Positions 16,440 to 26,757 are shown, counted from the stretch's first letter. The stretch: DNA of 64,000 nucleotides from Burkholderiaceae bacterium (GCA_030695205.1 JAUYTN010000015.1:62001-126000), one strand, 5' to 3'. Notes: a model not told the origin generated them from the sequence alone. Translations and numbers: made by a program.

Positions 16440-18398
16440 ATGAGCAAACAAACCCTCTCTTTTCAGGCCGAAGTGGCCCAGTTGCTGCACCTTGTCACGC
16501 ACTCGCTGTATTCAAACAAAGAAATTTTCATGCGCGAGCTGGTCTCCAACGCGTCCGATGCGTGCGACAAATTGCGCTTTGAGGCCCTGAACAACGCAGC
16601 CCTGTACGAGGACGCGCCCACCCTGGAGTTGCGCGTCGCCTTCGACAAGGACGCCAAAACCATCACCATCACCGACAACGGCATTGGCATGAGCCAGCAG
16701 GAGGCCATTGACCACCTGGGCACCATTGCCAAAAGCGGTACCAAAGAGTTCATGAGTCGCATGAGTGGCGACCAGAAAAAAGACGCCCAACTCATTGGCC
16801 AGTTTGGTGTGGGCTTTTACTCCGGCTTCATCGTGGCCGACAAAATCACCGTCGAAAGCCGCCGGGCTGGTTTGCCTGCCGCCGAAGGTGTGCGCTGGGT
16901 CAGCGGCGGAACCGGCGACTTCGAGGTGGAGGCCATCGAGCGCGCGGCGCGCGGCACCAGCGTCACCCTGCACCTGCGCGACGATGCCTCCGAGTACCTC
17001 AGCCGCTGGAAGCTCAAGTCCATCATCGGCAAGTACTCCGACCACATCAGCCTGCCCATCCTGATGCAAAAAGAGGACTGGGACTCCGAAAAGAGCGAGT
17101 ACGTCGTCAAAGACGAGTGGGAAGCCGTCAACTCCGCCAGCGCCCTGTGGACCCGCTCCAAAAAAGACATCACGCAAGAGCAGTACGACGACTTCTACAA
17201 AAACATCAGCTACGACCAGGCTGCTCCCCTGGCCCACAGCCACAACCGGGTGGAAGGCGGCACCGAGTACACGCAGCTGCTGTACATCCCCAGCAAAGCC
17301 CCGCAAGACCTGTGGAACCGCGACAAAAAGGCGGGCATCAAGCTCTACGTCAAGCGCGTGTTCATCATGGACGATGCCGAGGCGCTGATGCCCAGCTACC
17401 TGCGCTGGGTCAAGGGTGTGGTGGATTCTGCCGACCTGCCCCTGAACGTCAGCCGCGAGCTGCTGCAGGAGAGCCGCGACGTGAAAGCCATCCGCGAAGG
17501 CAATACCCGCCGCGTGCTGGCCATGCTGGAAGACATGGCCAAAAAAGACAAGCTGCCCACCGCTGATGCCGCCGATGGCGTGACAGATGTGTTGAGCGCC
17601 GAAGACAAAGCCGCCGCCGAAAAAGACGCTGGCAAGTACACCGCTTTCTATGCCGAGTTTGGCAGTGTGCTGAAGGAAGGCCTGGGCGAAGACTTTGCCA
17701 ACAAAGACAAAATTGCCAAGCTGCTGCGCTTTGCCTCCAGCACCACAGACGGCGTCAGCGTCAGCTTTGCCGACTACAAAGCCCGCATGAAAGAAGGCCA
17801 GGAGGCCATCTACTACATCACCGCCGACACCGTGGCCGGTGCCAAAAACAGCCCGCAGCTGGAGGTGTTCAAAAAGAAGGGCATTGAAGTCCTGCTGATG
17901 ACCGACCGGGTGGACGAGTGGGCGCTGTCTTTCCTGCACGAGTTTGATGGCACGCCGCTGCAAAGCGTGGCCAAGGGTGCGGTGGACCTGGGCAAGCTCC
18001 AGGACGAAGAAGAGAAAAAGGCAGCCGAAGCCGCTGCCGAGGCCTTCAAGCCCGTGCTGGAAAAACTCAAAGCCACCCTGGCCGACAAGGCCAAAGACGT
18101 GCGGGTCACCACCCGCCTGGTCGATTCGCCCGCCTGCCTGGTGGTGGAAGACGGCGACGTGTCCAACCAACTGGCCCGCATGCTCAAAGCTGCTGGCCAG
18201 AAGGCACCCGACAGCAAGCCCACCCTGGAGGTGAATGCCGAGCACGCCCTCGTGAAAAAGCTGGACGCGGCCAAAGACGGCGGTGCCCACTTTGACGACC
18301 TGGCGCACATCCTGTTTGACCAGGCTCTGCTGGCTGAGGGCGGTCTGCCCGAAGACCCCGCCGCTTACGTGAAGCGGGTGAATGCGCTGCTGGTGTAA
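16440..18398 (+). CDS. htpG: Molecular chaperone HtpG (Hsp90)
   Basis: A 652-residue bacterial Hsp90. The N-terminal GHKL ATPase domain shows the signature [18 protein letters not shown], the ATP-binding [11 protein letters not shown], and [30 protein letters not shown] is the lid glycine motif. The middle and dimerisation domains follow with normal length. The open frame extends upstream, but ATG 16440 gives the family N-terminus. It is monocistronic: a sigma-32-like promoter precedes it and a strong intrinsic terminator follows it. Confidence 0.98.
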   Translation: MSKQTLSFQAEVAQLLHLVTHSLYSNKEIFMRELVSNASDACDKLRFEALNNAALYEDAPTLELRVAFDKDAKTITITDNGIGMSQQEAIDHLGTIAKSGTKEFMSRMSGDQKKDAQLIGQFGVGFYSGFIVADKITVESRRAGLPAAEGVRWVSGGTGDFEVEAIERAARGTSVTLHLRDDASEYLSRWKLKSIIGKYSDHISLPILMQKEDWDSEKSEYVVKDEWEAVNSASALWTRSKKDITQEQYDDFYKNISYDQAAPLAHSHNRVEGGTEYTQLLYIPSKAPQDLWNRDKKAGIKLYVKRVFIMDDAEALMPSYLRWVKGVVDSADLPLNVSRELLQESRDVKAIREGNTRRVLAMLEDMAKKDKLPTADAADGVTDVLSAEDKAAAEKDAGKYTAFYAEFGSVLKEGLGEDFANKDKIAKLLRFASSTTDGVSVSFADYKARMKEGQEAIYYITADTVAGAKNSPQLEVFKKKGIEVLLMTDRVDEWALSFLHEFDGTPLQSVAKGAVDLGKLQDEEEKKAAEAAAEAFKPVLEKLKATLADKAKDVRVTTRLVDSPACLVVEDGDVSNQLARMLKAAGQKAPDSKPTLEVNAEHALVKKLDAAKDGGAHFDDLAHILFDQALLAEGGLPEDPAAYVKRVNALLV

Positions 18399-18403
18399 AT
18401 TTA

Positions 18404-18449
18404 ATATGAAAATAGGCTTCATCGCTTGTTAGAAAGCGCTTGTAGCTAT
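18404..18449 (+). repeat. Dispersed AT-rich intergenic repeat, copy 3
   Basis: AATATGAAAATAGGCTTCAT, CGCTTG, then AAGCGCTTGTAGCTAT: a diverged copy of the repeat family with the CGCTTG core and TAGCTAT end. It begins 5 bp after the htpG stop codon and runs directly into the htpG terminator. Confidence 0.6.
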
Positions 18450-18451
18450 AC

Positions 18452-18493
18452 AAAATGCCCGGTGTGCCGCGAGGTTTGCCGGGCATTTTTTTT
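18452..18493 (+). terminator. Rho-independent terminator after htpG
   Basis: AAAATGCCCGG (18452-18462) pairs with CCGGGCATTTT (18479-18489) across a 16-nt loop, giving an 11-bp stem. It is followed at once by a T run to 18493. It lies 54 bp after the htpG stop codon. Confidence 0.9.
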
Positions 18494-18516
18494 GGGTGAA
18501 TCGGCCTTGACTGGGA

Positions 18517-18552
18517 GGGCTACCGGGGTAGCCCGGTGCGCCTGCCTACAAT
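18517..18552 (+). promoter_or_regulatory. Palindromic operator and -10-like element before the REC-GGDEF-EAL gene
   Basis: GGGCTACCGGGGTAGCCC (18517-18534) is an 18-bp near-perfect palindrome (8-bp arms, GG centre). TACAAT (18547-18552) resembles a sigma-70 -10 hexamer and lies 12 bp downstream, so the palindrome occupies the expected -35 region, where no TTGACA-like sequence is seen. A repressor or activator site is the natural reading; the binding protein is unknown. Confidence 0.5.
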
Positions 18553-18583
18553 GGGTTTCGCACCCAACATCTGAAAACACGCC

Positions 18584-20677
18584 GTGAGCCCTACCGATAC
18601 GCGCCTGCCGACCCTGCTCGCTGTTGACGACGACCCCACCACCCGCAAGCTGGTGCAGGCGGTGCTGAGCAAGCAGGGCTATCGGGTGTTGCTGGCGCCC
18701 GATGGGCAGGCGGGGGTGGAGGCCTTCACCGCGAACCGGCCCGACCTCATCCTCATGGATGTGCAAATGCCGGGCATGAATGGCTTTGATGCCTGTGGCT
18801 TGGTTCGCCAGCTGGATGGCGATGCCACACCCATCATCATGCTCACCGGCAGCGAAGACCTGGAGTCCATTGAGCGGGCCTTCAATGCCGGGGCCACCGA
18901 CTTCATCACCAAACCCATCAACTTTCCGCTGCTGGCTCAGCGTGTGCGCTATGCCCTGCGCAGCAGCCAGCTCAACCGGGAGCTGCGCGGTGTGCGACAG
19001 CGCCAGGCGGCTGCGCGGCGCATTGCCGGGCTGGGTTTTTGGGACTGGAACGCCGAGGCCAACACCCTGGAGTGGTCGGACGACGCCACCGACCTGCTGG
19101 GTGATGACCTGCAGCTGCCCACCACCCTGGCGGATCTGCTGTTTCTGGTGCACCCCGCTGACCGCAACCGGGTGGGCCAAGCCTTCCAGGCGGTGCGCGA
19201 AACGGGTGGCAAACTGGATGTGGAGTTCCGCCTGCCCGATGGCGAGGCAGCGGGCGAGCGCATCATCACCATGACCGGCGAGCGGGCCGAAGAAGACGAC
19301 CCCATGCAGCCAGTGCGGGTGTTTGGCGCCTTCCAGAACGTGACCGACTCCCGCCACACCCAGGCCATGGTGGACTACCTGGCCTTGCACGACGAGCTTA
19401 CCGGCCTGGCCAACCGCCGCCTGTTTGTGCGGCAGATTCGAGACTTTTTTGCTGCCCCCGAGACCGCGCAGGCGGGGTTGCTGGTGGGCTGGATAGATCT
19501 GGCCCGCTTCAACCGGGTGAACGAAGCGCTGGGCGAATCGTCGGGCGATGCCCTGCTGGCCCAGGTGGCGCAGCGCCTCAAGAGTGCCAGTGCCAGTGCG
19601 GGCCATGTGGGCCTGGCGCGGGTGGGTGGCGATGAATTTGGTCTGGCCCTGCGCTGCCGCAGCGAGGCCGAGGCCGAGGACAAGCTGCAGCGCACCCTGC
19701 AGGCGTTGGATTTGCCCTTTGTTATCAATGACCAGGAGGTGTTCGTCTCGGTGTGCGCGGGCTGGACGCTGAGCATGCACCACGGCCAGGAGCCCGAGCC
19801 GCTGATCAACCAGGCCATGGACGCCCAGCAACAGGCGCGCAGCCAGGGCTTCAAGACGCTCAAGGCACCCCAATCGGCCAGCCCCAGCCGCAGCTTTGGC
19901 TCGCTGGATGTGGAGCTGGATTTGCGCAAGGCCCTGCAGAGCCAGCAGTTTTGTTTGCACTACCAGCCGCAAATGGCCTTGCGGGGCAACCGCATCGTTG
20001 GTGTGGAGAGTTTGCTGCGTTGGCAGCACCCGGTGCGGGGCATGGTGCCACCGGTTCAGTTCATTCCGGTGCTGGAAGACATGGGCCTGATTCATGAGGT
20101 GGGTGCCTGGGTCATGGGCGAGGCATGCCGCCAGGCCAAGGTGTGGTCAGACGCGGGCATGCCGCTGCGTGTGGCCATCAACCTCTCGCCCCGGCAGTTC
20201 ATGGGCAACGAGCTGTTTGGCCAGATCGAAGCGGCCGTCCAAGCCCACCAAACCCCGCGCCACCTGGTGGAGCTGGAGATCACCGAAGGGCTGGCCATGC
20301 AAGACCCTGACCGCGCCATCGAGTTGCTCACCCGGTTGCGCGCCGCGGGCTACAAGGTGGCCATTGACGACTTTGGCATTGGCTACTCGTCGCTGGAGTA
20401 CCTGTTGCGCTTTCCGATTGACACCATCAAGATCGACCGCGCCTTTGTGATGCGGGTGACCGACACAGAAACCGACCGGGCGGTGATCCGCGCCATCACG
20501 GCCATTGCGCAGTCGCTGCAGCTCACCACCATTGCCGAGGGGGTGGAAACCCAGCGCCAGTGCGATTTCATGGAGGCGCTGGGTGCGTCGGAGATTCAGG
20601 GTTACTTCATCAGCAAGCCCCTGCCCGAGCCAGCGCTGACCGCTTTGGTTCGGGACTTCAAGCACGCGCCCGGCTGA
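18584..20677 (+). CDS. Response regulator with PAS-like, GGDEF and EAL domains
   Basis: A 697-residue cytoplasmic protein with a GTG start. The receiver domain (1-125) has the acidic pocket AVDDD and the phosphoacceptor Asp59 in LMDVQMPGMNG. A PAS-like domain covers about 145-255, a GGDEF domain about 265-420, and an EAL domain about 435-690. GGDEF is intact (RVGGDEFGLAL) but no RxxD I-site precedes it. The EAL signature is ESL (VESLLRWQHP), while EITEG, DDFGIGYSS, KIDRAF and AEGVE are kept, so phosphodiesterase activity remains plausible. No cognate kinase gene adjoins it. It ends convergently with ilvD across repeat copy 4. Confidence 0.92.
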   Translation: MSPTDTRLPTLLAVDDDPTTRKLVQAVLSKQGYRVLLAPDGQAGVEAFTANRPDLILMDVQMPGMNGFDACGLVRQLDGDATPIIMLTGSEDLESIERAFNAGATDFITKPINFPLLAQRVRYALRSSQLNRELRGVRQRQAAARRIAGLGFWDWNAEANTLEWSDDATDLLGDDLQLPTTLADLLFLVHPADRNRVGQAFQAVRETGGKLDVEFRLPDGEAAGERIITMTGERAEEDDPMQPVRVFGAFQNVTDSRHTQAMVDYLALHDELTGLANRRLFVRQIRDFFAAPETAQAGLLVGWIDLARFNRVNEALGESSGDALLAQVAQRLKSASASAGHVGLARVGGDEFGLALRCRSEAEAEDKLQRTLQALDLPFVINDQEVFVSVCAGWTLSMHHGQEPEPLINQAMDAQQQARSQGFKTLKAPQSASPSRSFGSLDVELDLRKALQSQQFCLHYQPQMALRGNRIVGVESLLRWQHPVRGMVPPVQFIPVLEDMGLIHEVGAWVMGEACRQAKVWSDAGMPLRVAINLSPRQFMGNELFGQIEAAVQAHQTPRHLVELEITEGLAMQDPDRAIELLTRLRAAGYKVAIDDFGIGYSSLEYLLRFPIDTIKIDRAFVMRVTDTETDRAVIRAITAIAQSLQLTTIAEGVETQRQCDFMEALGASEIQGYFISKPLPEPALTALVRDFKHAPG

Positions 20678-20713
20678 ACGGGCGGTAGGTGCCGCCTGCG
20701 CAGCCAAAAAAAC

Positions 20714-20760
20714 AACAAAAAGTGCTTTGGCGCTTGTCCTGTATGGATAGTTAGCTATGC
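20714..20760 (+). repeat. Dispersed AT-rich intergenic repeat, copy 4
   Basis: ACAAAAAGTGCTTTGGCGCT, TGTCC, then TGTATGGATAGTTAGCTATG: a full copy of the family, close to copies 1 and 6. It lies in the 96-bp convergent gap between the REC-GGDEF-EAL gene and ilvD. Confidence 0.85.
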
Positions 20761-20773
20761 CTTTTGATGCCTG

Positions 20774-22630
20774 TCACTGCTTGTTTTCAATCTGGCTCAC
20801 ATCGCGTACTGCGCCCTTGGCGGCGCTTGTGCTCATGGCTGCGTAGGCGCGCAGGGCGGGGGACACCACCCGGTCGCGGTGGAGTGGCTTCCAGGCGGCC
20901 TTGCCTTTGGCGTCCATGGCGGCGCGGCGGGCAGCCAGCGCTTCGCCGGAGATGCGCAGGTTGATGGTGCGGTTGGGAATGTCGATGTCGATGGTGTCGC
21001 CTTCCTCCACCAGGCCAATGGCGCCGCCTTCAGCGGCTTCGGGTGACGCATGGCCAATGGACAGGCCCGAAGTGCCCCCGGAGAAGCGGCCATCGGTCAG
21101 CAGCGCACAGGCTTTGCCCAGGCCTTTGGACTTGAGGTAGGAGGTGGGGTAGAGCATTTCCTGCATGCCGGGGCCACCGCGCGGGCCTTCATAGCGGATG
21201 ACGACCACGTCGCCTGCGACGATCTGGTCGGCCAGGATGCCGGCTACTGCGTCGTCCTGACTCTCAAAAATACGGGCGCGGCCACTGAATTTGAGGATGC
21301 TGTCGTCCACCCCGGCGGTTTTGACGATGCAGCCGTCCAGCGCAATGTTGCCGTACAGCACGGCCAAGCCACCGTCTTGCGAGTAGGCATGGGCTTTGTC
21401 GCGGATGCAGCCCTCGGCGCGGTCTGTGTCCAGGTCTGGCCACAGCATGGACTGGCTGAAGGCAATGGTGGTGGCAATGCCACCGGGCGCAGCACGGAAG
21501 AAGGTTTTGACGTCTTCGTCGGTGGTGGTGGTCACGTCCCACTGGGCCATGGCCTCGGCCATGCTGGGGCTGTGCACGGTGGGGCAGTCGCCGTGGATGA
21601 GACCAGCCCGGTTGAGCTCGCTCAGGATGCCGAACACGCCACCGGCGCGGTGCACATCTTCCATGTGGTACTTCTGGGTGGCGGGGGCCACCTTGCTCAG
21701 GCAGGGCACGCGGCGCGAGACGCGGTCAATGTCGGCCATGGTGAAGGCGATGCCACCCTCGTGCGCAGCGGCCAGCAGGTGCAGCACGGTGTTGGTGGAG
21801 CCGCCCATGGCCACGTCCAGGCTCATGGCGTTTTCGAAGGCATTGAAGTTGGCGATGGCGCGGGGCAGCACGCTCATGTCGTCTTGCTCGTAGTGGCGCT
21901 TGGCCAGCTCCACGATGGTGCGGCCCGCCTTCAGGAACAACTGCTTTCGTGCGGCGTGCGTGGCCAGGGTGGAGCCGTTGCCTGGCAGGCTCAGGCCCAG
22001 CGCCTCAGTCAGGCAGTTCATGGAGTTGGCGGTGAACATGCCCGAGCAGGAGCCGCAGGTGGGGCAGGCCGAGCGTTCGATGGCGTCGGACTTTTCGTCA
22101 GAGACGGCGCTGTCGGCAGCGGCCACCATGGCGTCCACCAGGTCGAGCTTCAAGGTTTGGCCCTGCCAGTTGACCTTGCCTGCTTCCATGGGGCCACCCG
22201 AGACAAACACCACCGGGATGTTCAGCCGCAGTGCGGCCATGAGCATGCCGGGGGTGATCTTGTCGCAGTTGGAGATGCACACCAGCGCGTCGGCGCAGTG
22301 GGCGTTGACCATGTACTCCACACTGTCGGCAATCAGGTCGCGGCTGGGCAGCGAGTACAGCATGCCGCTGTGGCCCATGGCAATGCCGTCGTCCACGGCG
22401 ATGGTGTTGAACTCTTTGGCCACGCCCCCGGCGCGTTCGATCTCGCGGGCCACCAGCTGGCCCATGTCTTTGAGGTGCACATGGCCGGGCACGAACTGGG
22501 TGAACGAGTTGGCAATGGCGATGATGGGTTTCTCGAAGTCGCCGTCCTTCATGCCAGTGGCCCGCCACAGGGCGCGGGCACCGGCCATGTTGCGGCCGTG
22601 GGTGGTGGTGCGGGAACGGTAGGCGGGCAT
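20774..22630 (-). CDS. ilvD: Dihydroxy-acid dehydratase
   Basis: A 618-residue enzyme that dehydrates 2,3-dihydroxy-3-methyl acids to 2-keto acids in valine, leucine and isoleucine synthesis. The start [19 protein letters not shown] and the length match E. coli-type IlvD. Cysteines for the [4Fe-4S] cluster appear in [10 protein letters not shown] and [19 protein letters not shown]. The C-terminal [13 protein letters not shown] motif is typical of the IlvD/Edd family. The open frame extends further, but ATG 22630 has an AAGG site 7 nt upstream. It follows the sensor kinase gene on the same strand after 131 bp and probably has its own promoter. Confidence 0.97.
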   Translation of the reverse strand: MPAYRSRTTTHGRNMAGARALWRATGMKDGDFEKPIIAIANSFTQFVPGHVHLKDMGQLVAREIERAGGVAKEFNTIAVDDGIAMGHSGMLYSLPSRDLIADSVEYMVNAHCADALVCISNCDKITPGMLMAALRLNIPVVFVSGGPMEAGKVNWQGQTLKLDLVDAMVAAADSAVSDEKSDAIERSACPTCGSCSGMFTANSMNCLTEALGLSLPGNGSTLATHAARKQLFLKAGRTIVELAKRHYEQDDMSVLPRAIANFNAFENAMSLDVAMGGSTNTVLHLLAAAHEGGIAFTMADIDRVSRRVPCLSKVAPATQKYHMEDVHRAGGVFGILSELNRAGLIHGDCPTVHSPSMAEAMAQWDVTTTTDEDVKTFFRAAPGGIATTIAFSQSMLWPDLDTDRAEGCIRDKAHAYSQDGGLAVLYGNIALDGCIVKTAGVDDSILKFSGRARIFESQDDAVAGILADQIVAGDVVVIRYEGPRGGPGMQEMLYPTSYLKSKGLGKACALLTDGRFSGGTSGLSIGHASPEAAEGGAIGLVEEGDTIDIDIPNRTINLRISGEALAARRAAMDAKGKAAWKPLHRDRVVSPALRAYAAMSTSAAKGAVRDVSQIENKQ

Positions 22631-22761
22631 GGGAAACCTTTGCTCAGTGGGGGAGGTGAATGCGGGGCACACAAAAAAGAGCGCCCATGATAATGAAACC
22701 AGCTGTGTTCTCCGCCTTTGCCCACAGCCTTCGCGGGCACACCTGTTGTTGTGCCGAATGC

Positions 22762-24189
22762 CTACCGGGGCCGGGCGTTCCAGCGCAACTGGGCACTGAG
22801 GCCACCCAGGGGGCTGGCACCAAAGCTTAGCTGGGCACCGTACAACTCCGCCAGCTCGGCCACGATGGCCAGGCCCAGACCCGAGCCGGGGGTGTGCTGA
22901 TCCAGCCGCTGACCCCGCTGGCACATGAGTGAGCGCTGGGCTTCGGGCACGCCGGGGCCATCGTCTTCCACCCTGACGTGGCCGTCCTGGTCCACCTGAA
23001 TGTGCACGCACCTCTGTGCCCATTTGCAGGCGTTGTCGATCAGGTTGCCCAGCATGTCGTGCAGGTCTTCCTGTTCGACGGGTACCCAGGGGTCTGCTGC
23101 GTCGCTGGCCACCGACAGGCGCAGTTGCCGGTGGGCGTACACCTTGTCCATCACCCGCTGAAGGCCGTGCAAGGTGGGCAACAAGGCGCAGCGTGGCCGT
23201 TGCATGCCCGCCGCGTGCGCCGCCGAGCGGGCGCGGCGCAGGTGCCAGTCCATGTGCTGCTGGGCTTTGGCCACCTGCTCGTGAATCTGCTGCCCCACCT
23301 GCTGCAAGGCCAGCGGTTGGTCGGGCTGGCTGGCCGCATCGGCCGAGTGCCGCAAAACGGCCAGCGGGGTTTTCAGGGCATGGGCCAGGTTGCCAGCTTG
23401 CGTGCGTGCGCGCGCCAGCCCCTCTTCCTGCCGCTGCAGGGCGCGGTTGAGGCCATCGGCCAGCGGCTGAATTTCGGCAGGAAACCGCCCCCGCAGCCGG
23501 GCCTCATGGCCCTGGTCGAGCGCCGACACCGCTTGCCGCAGGGCGCGCAGCGGTGACAACCCCACCCACACCTGCGCCACCGACGCCAGGCCCAGCAGCC
23601 CCAGCAGCACGGCCAGGGTGGCGGCCAGCACACGGGCAAAGCGCCGAATGGCACCTTGGGTTTCGCTGGCGTCTGCGGCCACCACCAGCGTCCAGGCGCT
23701 GCTGTGGGGTGCGGGCGGGCGCACCGTTCGCTCTACGGCCAGCAAGGGTCGGCCCGAGGGCCCGCCGATTTCGTGCAGGTGGGTGGCACCGTCGGCCACC
23801 ACGTCAGGGGGCAAGTCCAGCACCTCGTCCCACAGCGAGCGCGAGCGCAGCACGCCAGCCACATTGCGTGTGTCGGGCGCGTCGTTGACGGTGCGGGGAT
23901 AGGCATCCACCTGCCAGTACCGGCCGGACAGGGGTTTGAGCCAGCGGGGGTCGCTCAGCTGGGTGGCATCGACCACGGGTTGGCCGCTGGCATCAAACTC
24001 CAGCCGGGCCGTCAGTTGCTCCAGCTGAACTTCCAGGTCCGCCTGAAACTGCCGCTGCACATGCCCGCTGAAGAGGTTGAACAGGGTGATGCCAGTCAGC
24101 AGCAGCGCCAGGGCCATGCCCAGCAGCGTGACCAGCAGCAGCCGCCATTGCAAGGAGCCGCGCAGGCCTGTCCACCACCGGCCGATCAT
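22762..24189 (-). CDS. Two-component sensor histidine kinase
   Basis: A 475-residue membrane kinase. Two hydrophobic segments (about 13-38 and 185-205) bracket a periplasmic region. A HAMP-like stretch and a HisKA domain follow, with phosphoacceptor His270 in [13 protein letters not shown]. The HATPase domain shows the N box [10 protein letters not shown], the G1 box [11 protein letters not shown], and the G2 box [12 protein letters not shown]. The start overlaps the response regulator stop by 4 nt (ATGA), so the two are co-translated. In many proteobacteria this PepSY-RR-HK triple accompanies cytochrome b561/ferric-reductase genes. The signal is unknown. Confidence 0.92.
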   Translation of the reverse strand: MIGRWWTGLRGSLQWRLLLVTLLGMALALLLTGITLFNLFSGHVQRQFQADLEVQLEQLTARLEFDASGQPVVDATQLSDPRWLKPLSGRYWQVDAYPRTVNDAPDTRNVAGVLRSRSLWDEVLDLPPDVVADGATHLHEIGGPSGRPLLAVERTVRPPAPHSSAWTLVVAADASETQGAIRRFARVLAATLAVLLGLLGLASVAQVWVGLSPLRALRQAVSALDQGHEARLRGRFPAEIQPLADGLNRALQRQEEGLARARTQAGNLAHALKTPLAVLRHSADAASQPDQPLALQQVGQQIHEQVAKAQQHMDWHLRRARSAAHAAGMQRPRCALLPTLHGLQRVMDKVYAHRQLRLSVASDAADPWVPVEQEDLHDMLGNLIDNACKWAQRCVHIQVDQDGHVRVEDDGPGVPEAQRSLMCQRGQRLDQHTPGSGLGLAIVAELAELYGAQLSFGASPLGGLSAQLRWNARPR

Positions 24190-24848
24190 GGCGGGGCCAC
24201 CAGCCGGTAGCCCAGGCCGCGCACCGTTTCAATCAGCGCTGCAGGCAGCTTTTTGCGCAGCCGCCCCACGAACACCTCGATGGTGTTGGAGTCGCGGTCG
24301 CTGTCCTGGGCATAGATGTGCTCGGTCAGCTCGGTGCGCGACACCACTGCGCCGGGGTGGTGCATCAGGTAGGCCAGCACCTTGAATTCGTGGCTGGTCA
24401 GGGCAATGGCTTGCCCGTCCAGCGTCACCCGGCCCGTGCGGGTGTCCAGCTCCACCGGCCCGCACACCAGCAGGGGGGATGACAAGCCGCTGGCTCGGCG
24501 GATGAGGCCCCGCAGCCGGGCCAGCAGCTCTTCGGTGTGGAAGGGCTTGGTCAGGTAGTCGTCGGCTCCGGCGTCGATGCCGGCCACTTTTTCGTGCCAG
24601 TTGTCGCGCGCCGTCAGTATCAGCACCGGCATGCCGCGCCCGGCGGCGCGCCAGCGCTTGAGCACGGTCAGGCCGTCCATTTGCGGCAGGCCCAGGTCGA
24701 GCACCACCGCGTCAAACGGCTCAGCGTCGCCCAGTGCCCAGGCATCGCGGCCATTCACGCTCACGTCCACGCTGTAGCCCGCGTGTTGCAAGGCCATGTC
24801 GAGCTGGCGGTTCAGGGAGGGTTCGTCTTCGACCAGCAGGATTCTCAT
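24186..24848 (-). CDS. OmpR-family response regulator
   Basis: A 220-residue DNA-binding regulator. The receiver domain (1-115) has the pocket LVEDE, phosphoacceptor Asp51 in VLDLGLPQMDG, and the conserved LTAR and KPF. The C-terminal winged helix (about 130-218) shows LTSHEFKVLAYLMHHPGAVVSRTEL and RDSNTIEVFVGRLRKKL, typical of the QseB/PmrA branch. That branch binds direct repeats of a 5-mer spaced by 6 bp, which matches the TGAAC-N6-TGAAC repeats found upstream of three nearby transcription units. It lies 19 bp after the PepSY gene. Confidence 0.94.
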   Translation of the reverse strand: MRILLVEDEPSLNRQLDMALQHAGYSVDVSVNGRDAWALGDAEPFDAVVLDLGLPQMDGLTVLKRWRAAGRGMPVLILTARDNWHEKVAGIDAGADDYLTKPFHTEELLARLRGLIRRASGLSSPLLVCGPVELDTRTGRVTLDGQAIALTSHEFKVLAYLMHHPGAVVSRTELTEHIYAQDSDRDSNTIEVFVGRLRKKLPAALIETVRGLGYRLVAPP

Positions 24849-24867
24849 GCGGGCTCCGGGGGTGTGT

Positions 24868-25236
24868 TCATGGCTGGGTGGGTTTTGGTGATGGGTTGCG
24901 CGCTTTGGCCTTGATCAGTTCGCCGGTTTTGGCGTCCAGCTTGACCTTGACGAGCTGGCCACCTGCCTCAAGTTGCTTGATTTCGTACACCCACTGGCCA
25001 CCTTTGCGCTCCAGTTCCACCTCCAGAATGTGACCACCGGGGCGCTGCCTGTCCAGATGCTGGAGCAGCTGGCGCAGAGGCAGCACATCGCCCCGCGCCA
25101 CTGCCTGGCGGGCCTGTTCGTGGTCGTCGTCGTCGCTGGCAAACGCCGCCCCACCGGTGCCCAGCAGGCACAGGCACAGGCCAAGTTGCAGAAAAGCCAC
25201 GTGCAAAAACCGGGCAGGGTGTGGGTGGGTCAGCAT
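24868..25236 (-). CDS. Periplasmic PepSY-domain protein
   Basis: A 122-residue protein with a signal peptide (hydrophobic core LHVAFLQLGLCLCLLG, cleavage likely near AFA-SD). The mature part begins with an acidic run SDDDDHEQ and carries one PepSY domain: GDVLPLRQLLQHL, ILEVELERKGGQWVYEIK, and KVKLDAKTGELIK. PepSY domains are small periplasmic modules that modulate partner enzymes or sensors. ATG 25236 is preferred over the adjacent in-frame TTG. It lies between the ferric-reductase-like gene and the response regulator and probably belongs to the same leftward operon. Confidence 0.87.
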   Translation of the reverse strand: MLTHPHPARFLHVAFLQLGLCLCLLGTGGAAFASDDDDHEQARQAVARGDVLPLRQLLQHLDRQRPGGHILEVELERKGGQWVYEIKQLEAGGQLVKVKLDAKTGELIKAKARNPSPKPTQP

Positions 25237-25340
25237 CAAAAGTCCTTGGTGGGTGCAGGATAGCGCGGGGCGGGGTGGCTGGGCCGGGCTGTGGCTGGCA
25301 GCAGGTGCTGTGTCGGCGCCACGGCATCAGTCTGGGGGCG

Positions 25341-26681
25341 TCAGCGCATCTCAAACGCTTCCCTGTGGAACCGCAGCCGCCAGCCCAGCTTGTGCTTCAG
25401 GCCTGACCGCACCCGTTGCCCCAGGCCTGCCGGGCCGCAAAACCACACCTCGGTCCGTTGCCTGGCCTGGGCTGACTCGGCCACCAGTTGCTCGGGTGGC
25501 ATGGGGGTGAGCCCGACGGTGCTTTCATGCACATGCAACTTGACGCTGGGCACGGCGGCGCACAGGCTGTGCAGTTGCCGGGCAAACGGGTCGTCAGCCG
25601 CCTGGCGCGTGAAGTAGTGCAGGTCGGCCTCGGGCGCGGCGGTGCCTTGCCGGGCGGCTTCGGCCAGGCTGTCCAGCCAGGCCAGAAACGGGGTGACGCC
25701 CACGCCACCTGCCACCCATATCTGGCGTGCGCTGCGGCGCTGGCGGCTCAGTTTGAACTGGCCGTAGGGCCCTTCAATGGTCACGGGCTGGCCGGGTTGT
25801 GCGCGGTGGCTCAGTTGGCGGGTGAAGTCGCCCAGCGCCTTGATCTGGAAGGTCACCAACCCGTCCCCGTGGGGGGCACTCGCAATGGTGAAGGGGTGTG
25901 CACCTTCAAACCAGTTCAGCGTCAAAAACGCAAACTGGCCGGCCTGGTGCCCCCGCCACGCACCCTGAACGCGGCACACCAGCTCGGTCACGCCGGGCGT
26001 GGGCGTTTGCACGCTGACCACCGTGGCCGCGTACCGGCGGCTGCGGCCCACCTGGCCGGTCAGCGTCCACCCGGCGGCCAGGGAGCCGACGGTGAGCAAA
26101 CCCGCCAGCAGCCAGCCGATGGGATGCGCCCAGTAGTCTGCCGGGGCCAGCACCGCCGCATGCAGCGCCACGCCCAGGTACAGCACCGGCATGACCCGGT
26201 GCAGGTGACGCCACAGGTGGTACGGAAACCGCTTCCACAGTGTGATGACGAGCATGGCCAGCGCCACGTAAATGGCCCATTCGCCCATCTCTTCGCCCAC
26301 ATCTTGCAAGGCACCCAACCAGCCGCCGTATGCCTGTTCTGCCGGGCGGCCTGCGCGGCCGTACAGCGCCTTGACGATGTCGTCAGCCATTTCAAGCAAC
26401 CAGTGCATGGCCGCAAACAGAACAGCGGCAATGCCCGTCCATTTGTGCAGCCGGTACATCTGGTCAATGCCGCCAAAGGGGCGCTCCAGCCAGGTCAGGC
26501 GCACCGCCAGCACCATGGCCAGCGACATCAGACCGATAGCCAGCACGCCGCTCAGGTAGAAGGCCTGTGTGTACACCGCCCAGGGCACAGAGTCGGTGCC
26601 CGCGCCGTGGGCCCACAGGGCACTGCCCCAAGCCCAGGCCAGCAGGGCAATGAAGGTCACAAAGGTGGTGATGAGTGTCAT
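25341..26681 (-). CDS. Ferric-reductase-like transmembrane flavocytochrome
   Basis: A 446-residue membrane oxidoreductase. Residues 1-215 form six or so membrane helices with histidines suited to two b haems (for example RLHKWTGIAAVLFAAMHWL and HLHRVMPVLYLGVALHAAVL). A FAD-binding domain follows (HPFTIASAPHGDGLVTF) with an NAD(P)-binding half (WVAGGVGVTPFLAWLD and a C-terminal WFCGPAGLG). This is the FRE/NOX-type architecture that moves electrons from NAD(P)H through FAD and haem across the membrane. It heads the leftward unit that continues into the PepSY-RR-HK genes and is divergent from the FAD reductase gene. Iron or another periplasmic acceptor is possible. Confidence 0.88.
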   Translation of the reverse strand: MTLITTFVTFIALLAWAWGSALWAHGAGTDSVPWAVYTQAFYLSGVLAIGLMSLAMVLAVRLTWLERPFGGIDQMYRLHKWTGIAAVLFAAMHWLLEMADDIVKALYGRAGRPAEQAYGGWLGALQDVGEEMGEWAIYVALAMLVITLWKRFPYHLWRHLHRVMPVLYLGVALHAAVLAPADYWAHPIGWLLAGLLTVGSLAAGWTLTGQVGRSRRYAATVVSVQTPTPGVTELVCRVQGAWRGHQAGQFAFLTLNWFEGAHPFTIASAPHGDGLVTFQIKALGDFTRQLSHRAQPGQPVTIEGPYGQFKLSRQRRSARQIWVAGGVGVTPFLAWLDSLAEAARQGTAAPEADLHYFTRQAADDPFARQLHSLCAAVPSVKLHVHESTVGLTPMPPEQLVAESAQARQRTEVWFCGPAGLGQRVRSGLKHKLGWRLRFHREAFEMR

Positions 26682-26730
26682 GGTGCGTGGTCAGGTAAGC
26701 CGGAAAGTGCCGATTTTTGGCCGCCGCAGG

Positions 26731-26757
26731 TGAACAGGGGATGAACGGCAGCTTCAG
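26731..26757 (+). promoter_or_regulatory. Direct-repeat operator, site 1 (TGAAC-N6-TGAAC)
   Basis: TGAAC at 26731-26735 and again at 26742-26746 give an 11-bp period, followed by GGCAGCTTCAG. The same layout occurs at 28076 and 31782. It lies 62 bp before the ATG of the FAD reductase gene, and 50 bp before the divergent flavocytochrome gene, so it could serve both. The 5-6-5 geometry is that of OmpR-family sites; assignment to the nearby response regulator is inference. Confidence 0.6.

Noticed and set aside
16512-18422. A 636-codon antisense frame opposite htpG
   Set aside because: It is a shadow of htpG codons with no domain or ribosome site.
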